A stretch of DNA of 64,000 bases, taken from Thecaphora thlaspeos (Eukaryota > Basidiomycota > Ustilaginomycetes > Urocystidales > Glomosporiaceae). Both the position numbers and the translations under genes were made by a program. Below the pieces are notes generated by a model. The model had not been told where the DNA came from. It searched no databases and saw nothing but the letters and a program-made list of their open reading frames with translations. The stretch spans positions 316,001 through 380,000 of the forward strand of contig UWYS01000017.1 of assembly GCA_900291925.1 (NCBI GenBank), in the 5' to 3' direction. Of this stretch, positions 22,601 through 33,355 are shown in pieces; within the stretch, counting starts at the first letter, position 1; every line of letters starts with the position of its first letter.

Positions 22601-23908
22601 GTTACAATACTTAGCCAAGGTGAACAGGCCTGATGGTGATCGTCCTTGTTCGCTTGCGGCGAACTCGCTAGCGCCGACGGAACGGTGAGCACTTTGACTG
22701 GGCGGGCCAGCACGGGAGGCTAGATCGAGTAAAGGCTTACAGTACGTTCACTTAAAGAAGAGCAACGACATGCGTTGGGTTACTCTCTGCTCTCCAGCCT
22801 CACCTTGAGCGACTGCGCGCCTCACGCCCATGCCGAGATGGTGTCTGAGCCTGCCCTCTGTTCGCCACAGGAGAGGGGAATCTTCGTCCTCCCTGGGCCC
22901 ATCTGCCAGATTAATTTACAGCTTGCACTGGCCTGGAAAACTCCCCGACCGAGCGACTGCCTGGCTGGCCTCGCTGGGCACTTCGGCCCACCATGTCGCT
23001 TCTCGCTCCTGCCCCGAGCAGCGTGCTCGCCTCGCCTCGCTTGAGCCCCTTTCCTTTGGCGCCTCTTACTTAGGTCAGATTGCAGGCGGCACCAGACGAG
23101 AGAGCTCTCAAAGCTAGCGGACCGGAGAACAAGGCAAGACGGTCACAAGCAAGCAGGCCGTCGCTTGCTGCCGGTGCGAGGGGAGGAGACGACCACCGCC
23201 GGAGGGAGGCTGAACCTGGGCCTCTCTAGGTCCGGTCGCAGCGGCCGCAGACAGCGAAAGTTTCTTTGGCATGTGACCTTCGACGACATTTGGCAAGAGG
23301 GGCGTAGGGCTGCCGGCCCCTCGAAGCCTAAGCGTGTGGATAGCGTTTTCCTGTTTCACTTGACTTATCTTGCGCCGGAGCAAGAGGCTGGCAGAAGCCA
23401 GGCGCCATGACCCGTGCGACACTAGAGATGCAACCTACTGTACCGCGGTCGTTCAGATTGGTCTGCACCGGTCTTCTGAGCCGAGAGACCGGTGCGTGAT
23501 TCTTTGCAGGGCCACTGCCAGTCTGGTGACGCGAGGGCGAGCGAGGCCCAACGCCAGCGAGGACGGAGGGAGCGGTCGAAGAGGGCAGAGTCCCCTCACC
23601 ATGTTCGACGTGCGATGGTACGGTACAGTAGTGTAGCGCCCCTCGGTTTCGATAAAAGTTGGCCAGCCGGATGGCGTTCTCCTTTGCCACGCTCCCCCTT
23701 GCCCTCCTCCCCTCGTCCGTTTGCCCCTTGCCTAGCTAGCTTCTGCTCCTCCTAGCAGCAAGCTCTTACCGGCCTCGTCGCCGTCCGCCACACCGCTTCG
23801 ATCGGGTCACCCGCTTCACCTTCGCCCTCACCAACCACCGCCCTTCCTCCTGCTCTTGGCTTGTCTGTCGGCTGTGCCGTTCAGACTTCCGCTGTACCCT
23901 TGGACGCC
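19655..23908. other. 4.25-kb gene-free stretch
   Basis: No frame in either strand shows family similarity, plausible exon structure or the codon bias of neighbouring genes, and I find no tRNA. Small features only: two copies of a TCGGCC[G/A]TGTCCGA element at about 20220 and 20246, a short hairpin TGTGGCG/CGCCACA near 20266, and a cluster of TACGTA/GTAC-type palindromes at about 21520-21590. The right part is the upstream region of the AzgA permease. A non-coding RNA or a decayed gene cannot be excluded. Confidence 0.5.
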
Positions 23909-25966
23909 ATGGCCATCTCCGCCATGGCCAACAACATCAACCGGGCCGTTGCCGTCTCGTTTGTCGGCTACTACTTCCGCCTCGATGGTTCGGGCCACCC
24001 GCTCTCGAGGCCCGGCTCGCGCTTCCTGACTGAGATCCGCGCCGGCTTCGTCACCTTTGCCGCCATGGCCTACATTCTCAGCGTCAATGCATCGATCCTC
24101 AGCACCTCGGGAGGCCCTTGCGAGTGCGCCAACGACGCCGCCGACCCCGTTTGCGCCAATGACGCCGTCTACCAGACCTGCGTCGCGCAGCTGCGACGCG
24201 ACTACGTCTTCGCCACCGGCCTCTCGGCCTGCATCGCCACCCTGATCATGTCGCTCTTTGCAAACATGCCCCTTGGTCTCGCTCCCGGTCTCGGTGTCAA
24301 TGCGTGAGTGCTCGGATTTCTCGCCCCGCCCTGATTGCGCTGTTCTCGTGGATCATGCCTCCGGACTTGGCATTGACGCTCGAACGCACCTCCCTTGTCC
24401 CTTGCTACACCCCCTTCCACCTCTTCCTGCAGCTACTTCGCCTTCACTATCGTCGGCACGGCAGGCACCGGTATCATCCCGTACAGCCAGGCGCTCGCCG
24501 CTGTCTGGCTCGAGGGATGGATCTTTGTTGTTCTCTCGGTCCTCGGCATCCGTCAGTGGCTTGCCCGTCTGCTTCCCCACTCGCTCAAGCTCAGCACCGG
24601 TGCCGGTATCGGATTTTACCTCGCCTTTATCGGTCTTGGATTTGGCGGCCTCAACGTCATCGGCGGCGATGCCAGCAACCTCGTTGGGCTCGGCGGCTGC
24701 CCGGCCCAGTACAAGGATCCCGTCAGCGGCTTCTGCGAGAGCCACGTCCTCCAGGACCCCCGCGTCTGGGTCGGTATCTTCCTCGGCGGCATCTTTACCG
24801 CGCTGATGCTCCTGTACCGCGTCAAGGGTGCTTTCATCATTGGCATCCTGCTCGTCTCGATCGTCTCGTGGCCTTGCAACACCGCCATTACCATGTTCCC
24901 GCACACCACCGCCGGCGACTCCAACTTCAACTACTTCAAGCAGGTCGTCAACTGGAACGGCCTCGGCATGCTCGGACCCAAGAACATTGAATGGGGGGGA
25001 TACGGAGAGGGCAAGGTGTGGGCCGCCCTCATCTCGTTCCTCTACATCGACTTGCTCGACACCACCGGTACACTGTACGCCATGGCTTCGCATGCCGGCC
25101 TCATGGACGCGCGCACCGGCGACTTTGAGGGCTCCTCGGCCGCCTACCTCAGCGACGCCCTCTCGATCTCGATTGGCTCTTTGCTCAGCCTCTCGCCCAA
25201 CACGGCCTTTGTCGAATCGGCCTCGGGTATCGCCGAGGGCGGCAGGACCGGCATCACGGGTATCGTCGTCTCGTTCATGTTCTTCCTCAGCCTCTTCTTT
25301 GCGCCCATCTTTGCGTCTCTGCCCGCGTGGGCCACCGGCTCGACGCTGGTCATTGTCGGCTCGATGATGGCCTCGAACACGGCCCAGGTCAACTGGTCGT
25401 ACGTCGGCGACGCTCTGCCCGCCTTCATCAACATCGTCAGCATCCCGCTCTTCTACAACATCGCGTACGGCCTGATTGCCGGCATCGTCTCGTACATCCT
25501 GCTCAACGCCATCCCTTGGGTGCTCGTCCGCCTCACCGAGGGTCGCCTTGTGCCGGCAGGGTGGGACACGGTCAAGGAGCCTTGGGGCGTGCGCATGGTC
25601 TCGGCCAACGACGACGCCACCGGCTTCCGCGCCATCCTGCCGCCGTGGTTGCGCAAGCTGCTCGAGGGCAACTGGCAGTTCTGGAAGATGACCGACGACG
25701 AGATCGAGTTTTACCTCGAGGGTCGGAGGGAGACTCAGCGCATGGCCGAGGAGCGCGCCGAGCAGCTCGAGCTGGAGCGCGCCCACATGTACGGCGAGGA
25801 CGACGTCGAGGCAGACGCGAGCGTCAGCAGCCAGAGCCTGCGCGACGAAAAGAGGCTCAGCTCGCCCAGCGCCTCGGCGCACCGCAGCCACGAGCTTCCG
25901 CACACCCACGACCCCGATAACGCCAGCATCGGCATCGGCCACGAGGAGCATCCGCTCGGCCACTGA
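23909..25966 (+). CDS. AzgA-type purine (adenine/guanine/hypoxanthine) permease
   Basis: Plasma-membrane proton-coupled purine transporter of the AzgA branch of the NCS2/NAT-related families. Exons 23909-24303 and 24433-25966 give 642 residues. Diagnostic segments: RAGFVTFAAMAYILSVNASIL near the N-terminus, MPLGLAPGLGVNAYFAFTIVG (spanning the intron, restored in frame), GIGFYLAFIGLGFGGLN, FLYIDLLDTTGTLYAMA, and LSPNTAFVESASGIAEGGRTG, the substrate-site region. About 12-14 hydrophobic helices are visible. A Cys-rich extracellular loop (CECANDAADPVCANDAVYQTC) follows TM1, as in fungal AzgA. The C-terminal 110 residues are charged and hydrophilic with a helical EERAEQLELERAH stretch, probably cytosolic and regulatory. 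Start: ATG in a GCC-ATG-G context; a second in-frame ATG lies five codons on. Confidence 0.93.
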
Positions 25967-26409
25967 GTCGTACCATTTCCCCGCTCCTTCAAACAAGCGG
26001 AAAGGACAGCTCGAAGTATCCGACAAAGCAAGGGAACAGAATGTACACATACCCGCACCGTCCCTCGTTTCCCCCCCTTTACAATTGTCATTCTCACATC
26101 CTCTTTGTAGATTTCTCTTTCCTAGTCACTTTTTGCCTGGTATACCTTAAGGTATCCGCGTACCACACACTTTCGTTATTCTCTCTGTCAATGTTTCAAC
26201 CCTACAATATCTCTTACCCTCGGCTTTCCTCTTTTAGTCATCGTCCCGCTCGACATGCCGGAATGTATCAAAGCTAGACATGAAACAAAAGCTTGCATGT
26301 TCGTCTCGTTCCTGCCTGATCTCAAGTCGATATCGAGACGGTCCAAATCGTGGATTGGCAATGGAGGTTACCACACTTGAGAAGTATTAAAAGGAAAAAT
26401 AAATAAAGA
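25967..26409. other. 3' region of AzgA and start of AT-rich island
   Basis: Downstream region of the permease. Base composition shifts from GC-rich to AT-rich at about 26100. No coding signal. Confidence 0.55.
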
Positions 26410-26507
26410 TGGTCTCTCCCAGGCTCGGACTGAGGATCTCCGCTTAACAGGGGACCTGGAAGGTAAACGCGTTAAGGAGACGCGATGACCAACTGCACCA
26501 AGAAACG
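26410..26507 (-). pseudogene. Decayed tRNA-Val(AAC)-like copy with intron
   Basis: Minus-strand tRNA-like sequence closely resembling the tRNA-Val(AAC) at 36955-37057. The D-loop AGTTGGT, anticodon stem TCTCC/GGAGA and loop TTAAC with an intron are shared. Defects: first base C opposite C72, a mismatch C13/T22 in the D stem, T-loop TCCGAGC in place of TTCGAAC (this changes the B box), and a variable region of only two bases. A T5 tract (26395-26399) follows. I judge it a pseudogene, but a marginally active gene is possible. Confidence 0.6.
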
Positions 26508-26820
26508 ATTAGATTTTGTAAAGAAATAATATATAAGTAAAAACAAATGTTGGGAGTAAAGAAGAAATAATATATCTAAACTAAAATGTTGGGAGACAAC
26601 AAGAAAAGAATAGAGACTCAAACGTTGAGTAGTGCTACCAGACGATACCACGAACGAAATTGTCCTTGATCTCTACGGATTATACAATTTCGCACCAACC
26701 AACCAAGCTACGCAAAGCAAAAGAAGGAAGAGAAACTCATGCATCACTTGATTCTACAAACCGTGCGGGTGCGGAACGATGCGTCCAACGACGAGACCCG
26801 CAAATTAATCGACCGACAAG

Positions 26821-26854
<34 letters not shown>

Positions 26855-27023
26855 CCAAAGGGAGTAAAAAAAACCACTTCTAGACTGTATTCACTCTTCA
26901 TACCTCTTCACGTAGGTTTGGAATCGAGTCAGACTACCGAGGGAGGCTTGGTGTCGTGGTGATGTTGAAAAGATATAGCTTCGAAAAGAGTACGCGAAAG
27001 CGAGATAGACAAAGGGAGACACA

Positions 27024-27081
<58 letters not shown>

Positions 27082-27485
27082 TGACCAAAGAGGAATGACT
27101 AGAAAATGTTCATGTATATGTCACAATGACGGTGCAAAACAAAGAACTCGAAAGACAAAAGGTAAGCAAGCAGGAAGCACATGGCAGCGATGTGTCGGTC
27201 ATGTCTCGACTCTACCTCGGTTTGGGTTTTGGAAAGCGAACAGGGAGAGTGAATACGAATGGCGGTGACAGTGACAAAGAAGGGGGGGAAGGAGAGGGTT
27301 GTCGATTGAGAATGCAGGCAAAGCAGGCGAGCTGGCCCTCGTGAAACCGGGCTGTAGAGGCATGCCGAGAAGACGACGCAGGCAACGAGGCCCGCAGTGA
27401 CCTAAAGATGCGTTCAGCTGGCGGGTGGGATGGGAAACAGGACGGAAAGAAGACGGGGCCCAAACAGAGCTCTCGCCCGCCCTCT
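26508..27485. repeat. AT-rich island: 41-bp tandem duplication, A32 tract, (AC)11(AG)19 microsatellite
   Basis: A gene-free, AT-rich stretch in a GC-rich neighbourhood. It contains two imperfect copies of a segment beginning AAGAAATAATATAT and ending ATGTTGGGAG (26521-26557 and 26562-26596, offset 41), an uninterrupted run of 32 A (26821-26852), and (AC)11 at 27019-27040 directly followed by (AG)19 at 27041-27078. These are directly visible. I find no open frame or transposase remnant. Confidence 0.85.
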
Positions 27486-29559
27486 CTAGTCCTCGTGCCA
27501 GGTGGCCTTCTTGCGGTCGCCGACGCTCTGGAGGTCCTTGCCCTCAGCCGCCAGCTCCTCGCGCAGCAGCGCCGAGACGCGGCTGCTCTGGTTGTGGTCG
27601 GGCGTGTCCTCCGTCGGGCTGTCGCCGCTCGCCTCACCGCTGCCGTCGCCAAAGCCGGCCGGGTTAAACTCGGGCCGGCGCAGCGCGTTGCGGAAGGCGT
27701 CAGCCATCCTCGTCGCCTCGTCTGACGTAAAGAGGTGGCTGTCCTCCGAGTTGAGCGAGCGCGACCGTCCCGCATCTCCGGCGACGGTGTAGCCGGCTCC
27801 CGCTCCAGTCGCAGCACCCGCAGCGAGGCCTGCACCCAGCCCCGCCGCGCCGTGGTCCTCGAGCACGTGCGATGACTCGCCGGGGTGGCCGCCGTCGGTG
27901 GTGCTGACGCCCGCCAAAGACCCGGCGGCGGCCGCCATCATGGGGCTTCCGCTCCCGTAGCTGCCATGCTGGCTCTGGGCCTGGCGCCTCTTGCGCAGCG
28001 CCGCCATCAGGGAGTAGGCTCCCGCGATGGCGGCAACGAGCGCGAGGAAGCTGAGCACCGCGATCAGCACGATGGCGTATGTCGGGATCGCCAGGCCGTT
28101 GCCGTTATCGTCGCCGCCGAGCACAGCCCCGTTGGCCTGCGCCGTCGCCGTCGCGGTGACGAGCGAGCCGTTGGGCAGCGTCGCCGTCGTCGTGCCAACC
28201 AACGTCTCAGTGTTCGTCAGGCCCGAGGCGCGCAGCGACGACTCGAGCGCCACGCTGAGGCTCGACTGGATTGCCGACTGGATGGCACGCGAGCCCGTCG
28301 CCGAAGTAGCAGTGGGGGCGGCGGTCGCGGCCGAGGCTGCCGATGCAGACGCAGCCAATGCGGCCGAGCGAGACGACGCGATGGCGGCGGGCAGCGCCGT
28401 CTGCACCGCCGTCCAAGTGGCCAGCCGGCTCGTCGTCCCCGTCAGCGACGAGCCCGAGGCGAGGACGACGAAGTAGAAGGGCCAGCTGATATTTTGGTTG
28501 GGCTGAATGTTGGCCGCCGCGAGCCGCGTCTGCCACCACGAGTCGTTGGGCCGGAAGGACAGCCTGCCAGCGCCATTGTCCTGGCTCGTCCACGACGTGA
28601 CCTGGTCGTCGGTGTCCTGTTGGAACAAGTAGACGTCGACGTAGCCGGCTTGGGCAAAGAGGGGGAAGTTGGCGTTCCAGATGAACTGCAGAGCGAGTCG
28701 GGGAAAAATTCGGGATGGTGAGATAGAGTCGGGATGGTCAGCTCTCAAAGTGCCTCCCCAGGAGAGATGTGGGACACCGCAGAATCATGATCGAGTATAA
28801 GATCCGGGCACTCACTTTGCTCCACTGTCCCTGCACGATCCGTGTGCCGGCGGTCGGGTAGCAGCTGAGGTCCTCGTTGCCGACAAAGCACTCCTCCTGA
28901 GCAGCAGACTGCCTTGGCAACAGTCGGGACCGCTCATTCCAGTCGACGCCTTCGTCGCTGTACTGGTCCCGACGCCCGAGTTCCCAGCTGAGAATCTGCT
29001 CCCCTTCTTCGTCCTCCGCTGCTGCTCTTCTCGCGAGAAGGTCCTCGTTCTGGTGCGGAGGCGAACGCCGGGACAAGAGACCATCATCGCCGAGGCCTAT
29101 CCCTTGCCCCGACCTGAACTGTCCCCGTCTCCGCTTCTCTGCGACCTTCCGCTTGATCTCCGCCAGCTCGTCTGTATTGCGAGGGTAGAAAGGTCCAACA
29201 ACGCGACCACCCGCCGCATTGCCGCGCTCGACCAGCTGGTGAAGCTCGCGCGGGTCGAGCCGGAGGTGCTCGGGATCGTCGAGGCTCCGTCTGCTCGGCG
29301 GATGCGTCGGCTGAGGCGCCGGTGCGGGAGCAGGTCTAGGCGCAGGCTTGGGCGAGCGAGCCTCCTGCCAGTGCAGGCCGTGGCCGGGTGGTGGCGATCG
29401 CTTCTGCTGCGAGCCGAATGCGATGTCGGATCCGTCGTCGTCTGCTCTCCTTGCGAGCATACCCATGCCAGACTTGCTGCTCTCGCCTACTGTGTCTCGT
29501 TCACGGTGATCCGGCCTGACGTGCTCCTGTGGTGCGGCGGGGCCGTCGATGGCGACCAT
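27486..29559 (-). CDS. Single-pass membrane protein with dibasic (Kex2-type) sites
   Basis: Function not recognised. Exons 29559-28816 and 28685-27486 (130-bp GT-AG intron, phase 0) give 647 residues. Residues 1-215 are hydrophilic and hold several Lys-Arg or Arg-Arg pairs (LARRADD, KRSPPPG, RRSLDDP, RRSPPHQ, RRAAAED), as in Kex2-processed secretory proteins. A conserved-looking module follows at about 225-350 (CYPTAGTRIVQGQWSKFIWN, VDVYLFQQDTDD, PNDSWWQTRL). Then comes an Ala/Ser/Thr-rich stalk, one transmembrane helix at about 445-470 (IPTYAIVLIAVLSFLALVAAI) followed by KRRQ, and a cytosolic tail of about 175 residues. The layout recalls yeast Psg1/YKL077W-type Golgi membrane proteins, but I cannot establish homology. 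No signal peptide is encoded after the chosen ATG, and no other ATG lies upstream within about 1.1 kb, so the true 5' end is unresolved. Confidence 0.7.
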
Positions 29560-30462
29560 CTCTGTCCGTCTCTGCGTCGGCGTTCTGATATCGCCCGAAT
29601 TCAGGCGATCGGCTTGATCGTCGATGAGAGATGCGACTGGTACTATAAGGCGCTGCAGACGACTTCGGACGATGCGCGTGAGGCACCTGTCGCGGGAAGA
29701 TGCGGGTCGAAGAACGCTTGCCGGCTGAGTCGGGAAGAAAGGGTGTCAGGACAGCTGTGAGTCTGCTTGGCGGTGCGATTGTAGCGGTAGAGCTGTCAGA
29801 AGGCGAGAGGAGATCGAATCGAAGAGACAGACAAAGAGGATGGCAAACGAAGACCAAAATGTTCAATCGATCAAGATCAAGCAAGCTGATGCAGGTATGC
29901 GGCGGAGGACAGAGACGATGTGGTGAACGCTGTTGATGCTGCTGCTGCTACCGTTGCGGTGGCGGTGTGGTCGGTGCACAGCAATCGAGTGAATCTTGAT
30001 CCGAATTGTTGTTTGATGGTATAGCAGCGAACGCAGCCCTAATTCCTTCCACCGTTTGGGGAGCGAAGGGTCCAAGAAGTGGCGATGTAGAGAGGAGTCC
30101 GTGTCGGTCGACAACACAGGGCTGGGATGCAGGTGAAGATAGGAGGTGGCTGTAGGTCGTGGGAGAGAGAGAGAGAGGGGTCCCTCTGCGGCGATGATTG
30201 GCGAGTCGATGTGCTGCTGACGTCAAAGGAGAATGACTTAGTCGTACACCTTGTCCGCGTCACCTTGCTCGCCACACCGAGGTGCGAAGCGAAGCGTGTG
30301 GTGATGGGGTCCGAGGGAGGTGCGAGCGGGCGTGGCGAGCAAGGGGTTGGGACGCCAGGGACGTGTGCGTGGGAGTAAAGTCGATCCGGGGTGATTGTGG
30401 CTGCGTATTGTCGTCGTCCAATGGGGTGGGAAGGCAGAGGGGAGGATGGGGGAAGGAGGAGC

Positions 30463-30534
30463 GACGAGGAGGGTGACGAGGAGGGTGACGAGGAGGGTGA
30501 CGAGGAGGGTGACGAGGAGGGTGACGAGGAGGGG
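30463..30534. repeat. 12-bp minisatellite, six copies
   Basis: Six head-to-tail copies of GACGAGGAGGGT, the last with one change. The unit is a multiple of three, so it keeps open frames on both strands (plus frame reads Asp-Glu-Glu-Gly), which explains the long spurious frames here. Confidence 0.9.
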
Positions 30535-30750
30535 GGTGAGGGCAAGGGTGAGGGCAGGGCGAGGACAGGGGCTGGGTGGTGCAGGGACGATGGTGGTGAC
30601 GGCAGAGTGGTTGTCGAGGATGAGGAACGATGGTGGTGGCGGCAAAGAGGTTGTCGAGGATGAGGATGAGAATTGGGTGCGCTGCTGACGCCAGGCGAGA
30701 GCGGGCATCCCAACGCACAGCGCGCGCGGTGAATACCAAAAAATAGGGAG

Positions 30751-30765
30751 CCCTAACCCTAACCC
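30751..30765 (-). promoter_or_regulatory. Telomere-like motif (two and a half TTAGGG units)
   Basis: Plus strand reads CCCTAACCCTAACCC, that is TTAGGG-type repeats on the minus strand. Such teloboxes bind Tbf1- or Teb1-like Myb proteins in fungal promoters; alternatively this is a short interstitial telomere relic. No gene start lies within 1 kb on either strand, so a promoter role is not established. Confidence 0.45.
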
Positions 30766-30811
30766 CTCTTTGAAATAACATTTTTGATTAATTATGCTGG
30801 ATTACAAGAGG

Positions 30812-30842
30812 GGCACGGCTCGCTTTGCAAGGGAGCCGTGCC
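30812..30842. repeat. Perfect 10-bp inverted repeat (hairpin)
   Basis: GGCACGGCTC (30812-30821) and GAGCCGTGCC (30833-30842) are exact inverted repeats separated by 11 bases, 47 bases right of the telomere-like motif. Function unknown; could be chance in GC-rich sequence. Confidence 0.6.
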
Positions 30843-31921
30843 AGCCACTTGAATGCGGGGAGAGAGCGATGGCTTCAAAGGGCTTGCCCGCAATTTCGCG
30901 CGTTTTTGCGAGTCGAGCGCCCTTTGAAAGAAGGCTCCTTTCCCTCCCGATCGCAGGCCAAAATAGGCCGCCCTCGCCCCTCGCCCCGTCGTCGGCGATC
31001 CAAACGAGCTTTGGCCGCACCCTCTGTCTTATCGGGCGTCGCGCCACTCGCTAAACCTGCCTCCCCGATGTCCTTTGGACGGGCTTAAGTAGTTGGCTTG
31101 CCTTTGACAGTCGACAAGTGTCCAGCCCCCTTTCCTAAATCGTTCCTGTAAGTACACCGTCCCATATCCTTGCTACGTTGGCATCATTCCGTTCGGTGGG
31201 GTTGATGCCTTACTTTTGGCGGATATCTTGGGAGGAGGGGGCGCGCGGGCGACAGGTCTTGCAGGGATTCGGCAGGCGTCAAAACGCCAGCGTGTGCTTT
31301 TGGACCTACACTGATCTTCGAGACGTCGAGGCGGTCAGTGTCCTGGCCCGTGGCGTGACGTCTGCATCATTAAGACTTGCTACTCTGTTTATACAGCCTC
31401 TTTACCGCGCAACGCCTCTTGTGCGGGAATGGTCGGTCCATTCTGCGCTTGACTGATTCTAGACTCTTCCAAGGACGGTGAGCAATCATGTGGCTCTAGG
31501 TCATAGCTGGTGGCTAGCTGCGGCTTCCGAATAGTCACCTATACAATCGTTTGGGCGCTGGAAGGACTCGCTGGAGGGCGATTAGGGTGTGAGGTGTCCA
31601 TTGTGAAGATCTGCTCTTCAGCCTAGCGATACAGTACAGAGCAGATGGTGGAGCGTGCGAGGATCGGTAGAACGCTCGCAACACCCACCATGTGCAGCTT
31701 GGTCGATTGCTGGCGACGACCACGGGTATTGCTGTAGAGCGCCTTCGTGTGACCTTCCTCCTGTCGGCCTTTACGCTGAAAAGCTGTCGAGCTCAGCCCT
31801 TCAGTAGTGGCACCAGTCGAATGGAACAGGAACGTGGCTCGTCGCCAGGAGCTCGTTGATAATCAGCGGCAGAGGTACAAATACATCGCTCAGTGGGGTG
31901 GCGTCCTGCTCTGAAACTCAA

Positions 31922-32926
31922 TCACGAACCGGCCTCGACGCCGATGGCGAGCGAGTAGTATCTCGGCGGGTAGGCCTGATGGTCGACCCATAGCATGCCC
32001 TCCCTGAGCAGCAGGTCGTCCAGCACCGCACGCGCTCGATCACTCGTCCACGCCGGTTTGGCCGTGGCCGCTGCCGATCCCACGCCGTTGCCACCACCAC
32101 CACGACCAACAACGGCAGGTCGAGGGAGCATGAGCGACTCTTCGGTGACGTAGGGTAGGCCGGTCTCGTCCCGATCGACGGACCATGCCGTCGGTGTCGA
32201 AGGTGTGGGGCTGGCGGATCCAGAAGTAGAAGAAGCATCGAGAGGCAGAGAAAGGAGGGCGAGGACCGTCATGGTGTCGGTGCCAAGCTGTCGCGGTACG
32301 CTGCGGACCATCTTTTTAGGTCCGACTTGGATCACCTCGTAGCCGCACCCGAGTGGAGCTAGCGTCTTGATGCTCCGGACCACGTCGTCCTCGCTGATCG
32401 CATTTGACGCCGTCGTTGAACTGCCTCTACGCTTGTCACCGCTTCCCGAAAGTGTCGATGACGACGAAGATGCGACAGGGAGGACCTTTCCGGTCCTCAG
32501 CCTGGATAGCCGCTCGATGAGCTCGTCCATGGCAATCAGGCCGCCGTTGAGATGGCGCGTCGATACGCACACGTCGATGATCTGTACGCCCAGCTCGTAC
32601 TGCCAGTCTGCGAGACCGAGGAGGTCGCTCCATATCCCTGCCACCTTTGCACCGGGCCCTGCTCGGCTCACGGAAGGGATGGGCGATGCGAGAGGGTCGA
32701 CGCCGATGCTGGAGCACATACGCTGGAAGGCCTGGCGGAAGGACGGACTTGCGAGGATCTCCTGGCGATGCTGCGTGGCAAAGCGGCGCAGGGCTGTGGC
32801 AAAGTGATCCAGCTGCGAACGGAGCGAGGTGATCTGGGCCGAGGTGAGCTCGCTTCCCAGCGAAGAGTACCGCAGCGAGGAGTGGATGGACCGGTCCAGG
32901 GCGGCGATACCCGGACCTTTGCGCAT
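31922..32926 (-). CDS. SNF8: Snf8/Vps22, ESCRT-II subunit
   Basis: ESCRT-II core subunit that, with Vps25 and Vps36, links ESCRT-I to ESCRT-III in sorting ubiquitinated membrane proteins into multivesicular bodies. Single exon, 334 residues (yeast 233, human 258). The N-terminus MRKGPGIAALDR is the family's membrane-binding helix. The central helical part (LRSQLDHFATALRRFATQHR, DPLASP, IWSDLLGLADWQYELGVQIIDVCVSTRHLNGGLIAMDEL) and the winged helices (EDDVVRSIKTLAPLGCGYEVIQVG; ARAVLDDLLLREGMLWVDHQA...YYSLAIG) are clear. Extra length comes from two Ser/Thr/Gly-rich insertions at about residues 155-175 and 230-290. Start chosen at the ATG giving the conserved MRKG; the frame is open upstream but without similarity. 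Confidence 0.94.
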   Translation of the reverse strand: MRKGPGIAALDRSIHSSLRYSSLGSELTSAQITSLRSQLDHFATALRRFATQHRQEILASPSFRQAFQRMCSSIGVDPLASPIPSVSRAGPGAKVAGIWSDLLGLADWQYELGVQIIDVCVSTRHLNGGLIAMDELIERLSRLRTGKVLPVASSSSSTLSGSGDKRRGSSTTASNAISEDDVVRSIKTLAPLGCGYEVIQVGPKKMVRSVPRQLGTDTMTVLALLSLPLDASSTSGSASPTPSTPTAWSVDRDETGLPYVTEESLMLPRPAVVGRGGGGNGVGSAAATAKPAWTSDRARAVLDDLLLREGMLWVDHQAYPPRYYSLAIGVEAGS

Positions 32927-33355
32927 GGTGGCGGAGACGCTGCGTCGGAGCGATGCTGGAGTGCGAGCGAGTGTGCGCACAGGAGGTAGGCAGAGAGTAG
33001 GAAGGTGGTGGGGGGGTGTATGTGGGACGACGACCAAGGCGACGACGCGCGAGGGGGCAACATGGGCGCGCCGAGGGAAGAGCGTTTGAGCGTGTGCCTG
33101 CTCGGCCTGCTCGGCCTGCTTTCACATGCGACTCCCTTCTGGCGGCGGCGCAGAGCTGGCGTGTGCGTGTGCGTGTGCGTGTCCGTGCGCTTGGTGCTTG
33201 CGCCTCGGACGGCCGCCGCCCGTCTTCGTTGTTGCACTTCTTTCCCCCTCTCCAACCATTGCTCCAACCAATCTTCTTCCCGCCATCTTCCGCTCGATAT
33301 CCACAGCCTCCTAGCCTGCAGCGCTGGCCCGGCCCCCGGCCCTCCCTCCTCCAGC
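32927..33355. other. Divergent 429-bp promoter region, SNF8/DSC2
   Basis: Intergenic region between two head-to-head genes. It contains a short GTGTGC-repeat tract near 33160-33186. No gene inside. Confidence 0.6.

Larger units (their letters stand above)
29560..31921. other. 2.36-kb gene-free interval
   Basis: Upstream region of the membrane-protein gene and downstream region of Snf8. It contains a 12-bp minisatellite, a telomere-like motif and a hairpin (separate entries). Several long frames on both strands at 30040-30780 are low-complexity products of the repeat and pyrimidine bias, not genes. Confidence 0.6.

Noticed and set aside
26410..26852. tRNA relic plus A32 tract as a SINE
   Set aside because: The tRNA-like head is on the minus strand, so a SINE tail should lie at lower coordinates; the A run lies on the other side and in the other orientation.
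27009..27017. ACAAAGGGA, matching the smut pheromone response element
   Set aside because: A single nine-base match next to a microsatellite and not near a mating or pheromone gene; likely chance.
30238..30781. Several overlapping long frames on both strands, including a Glu/Asp/Gly repeat protein
   Set aside because: They arise from the 12-bp minisatellite and flanking purine/pyrimidine bias; no splice structure or family match.
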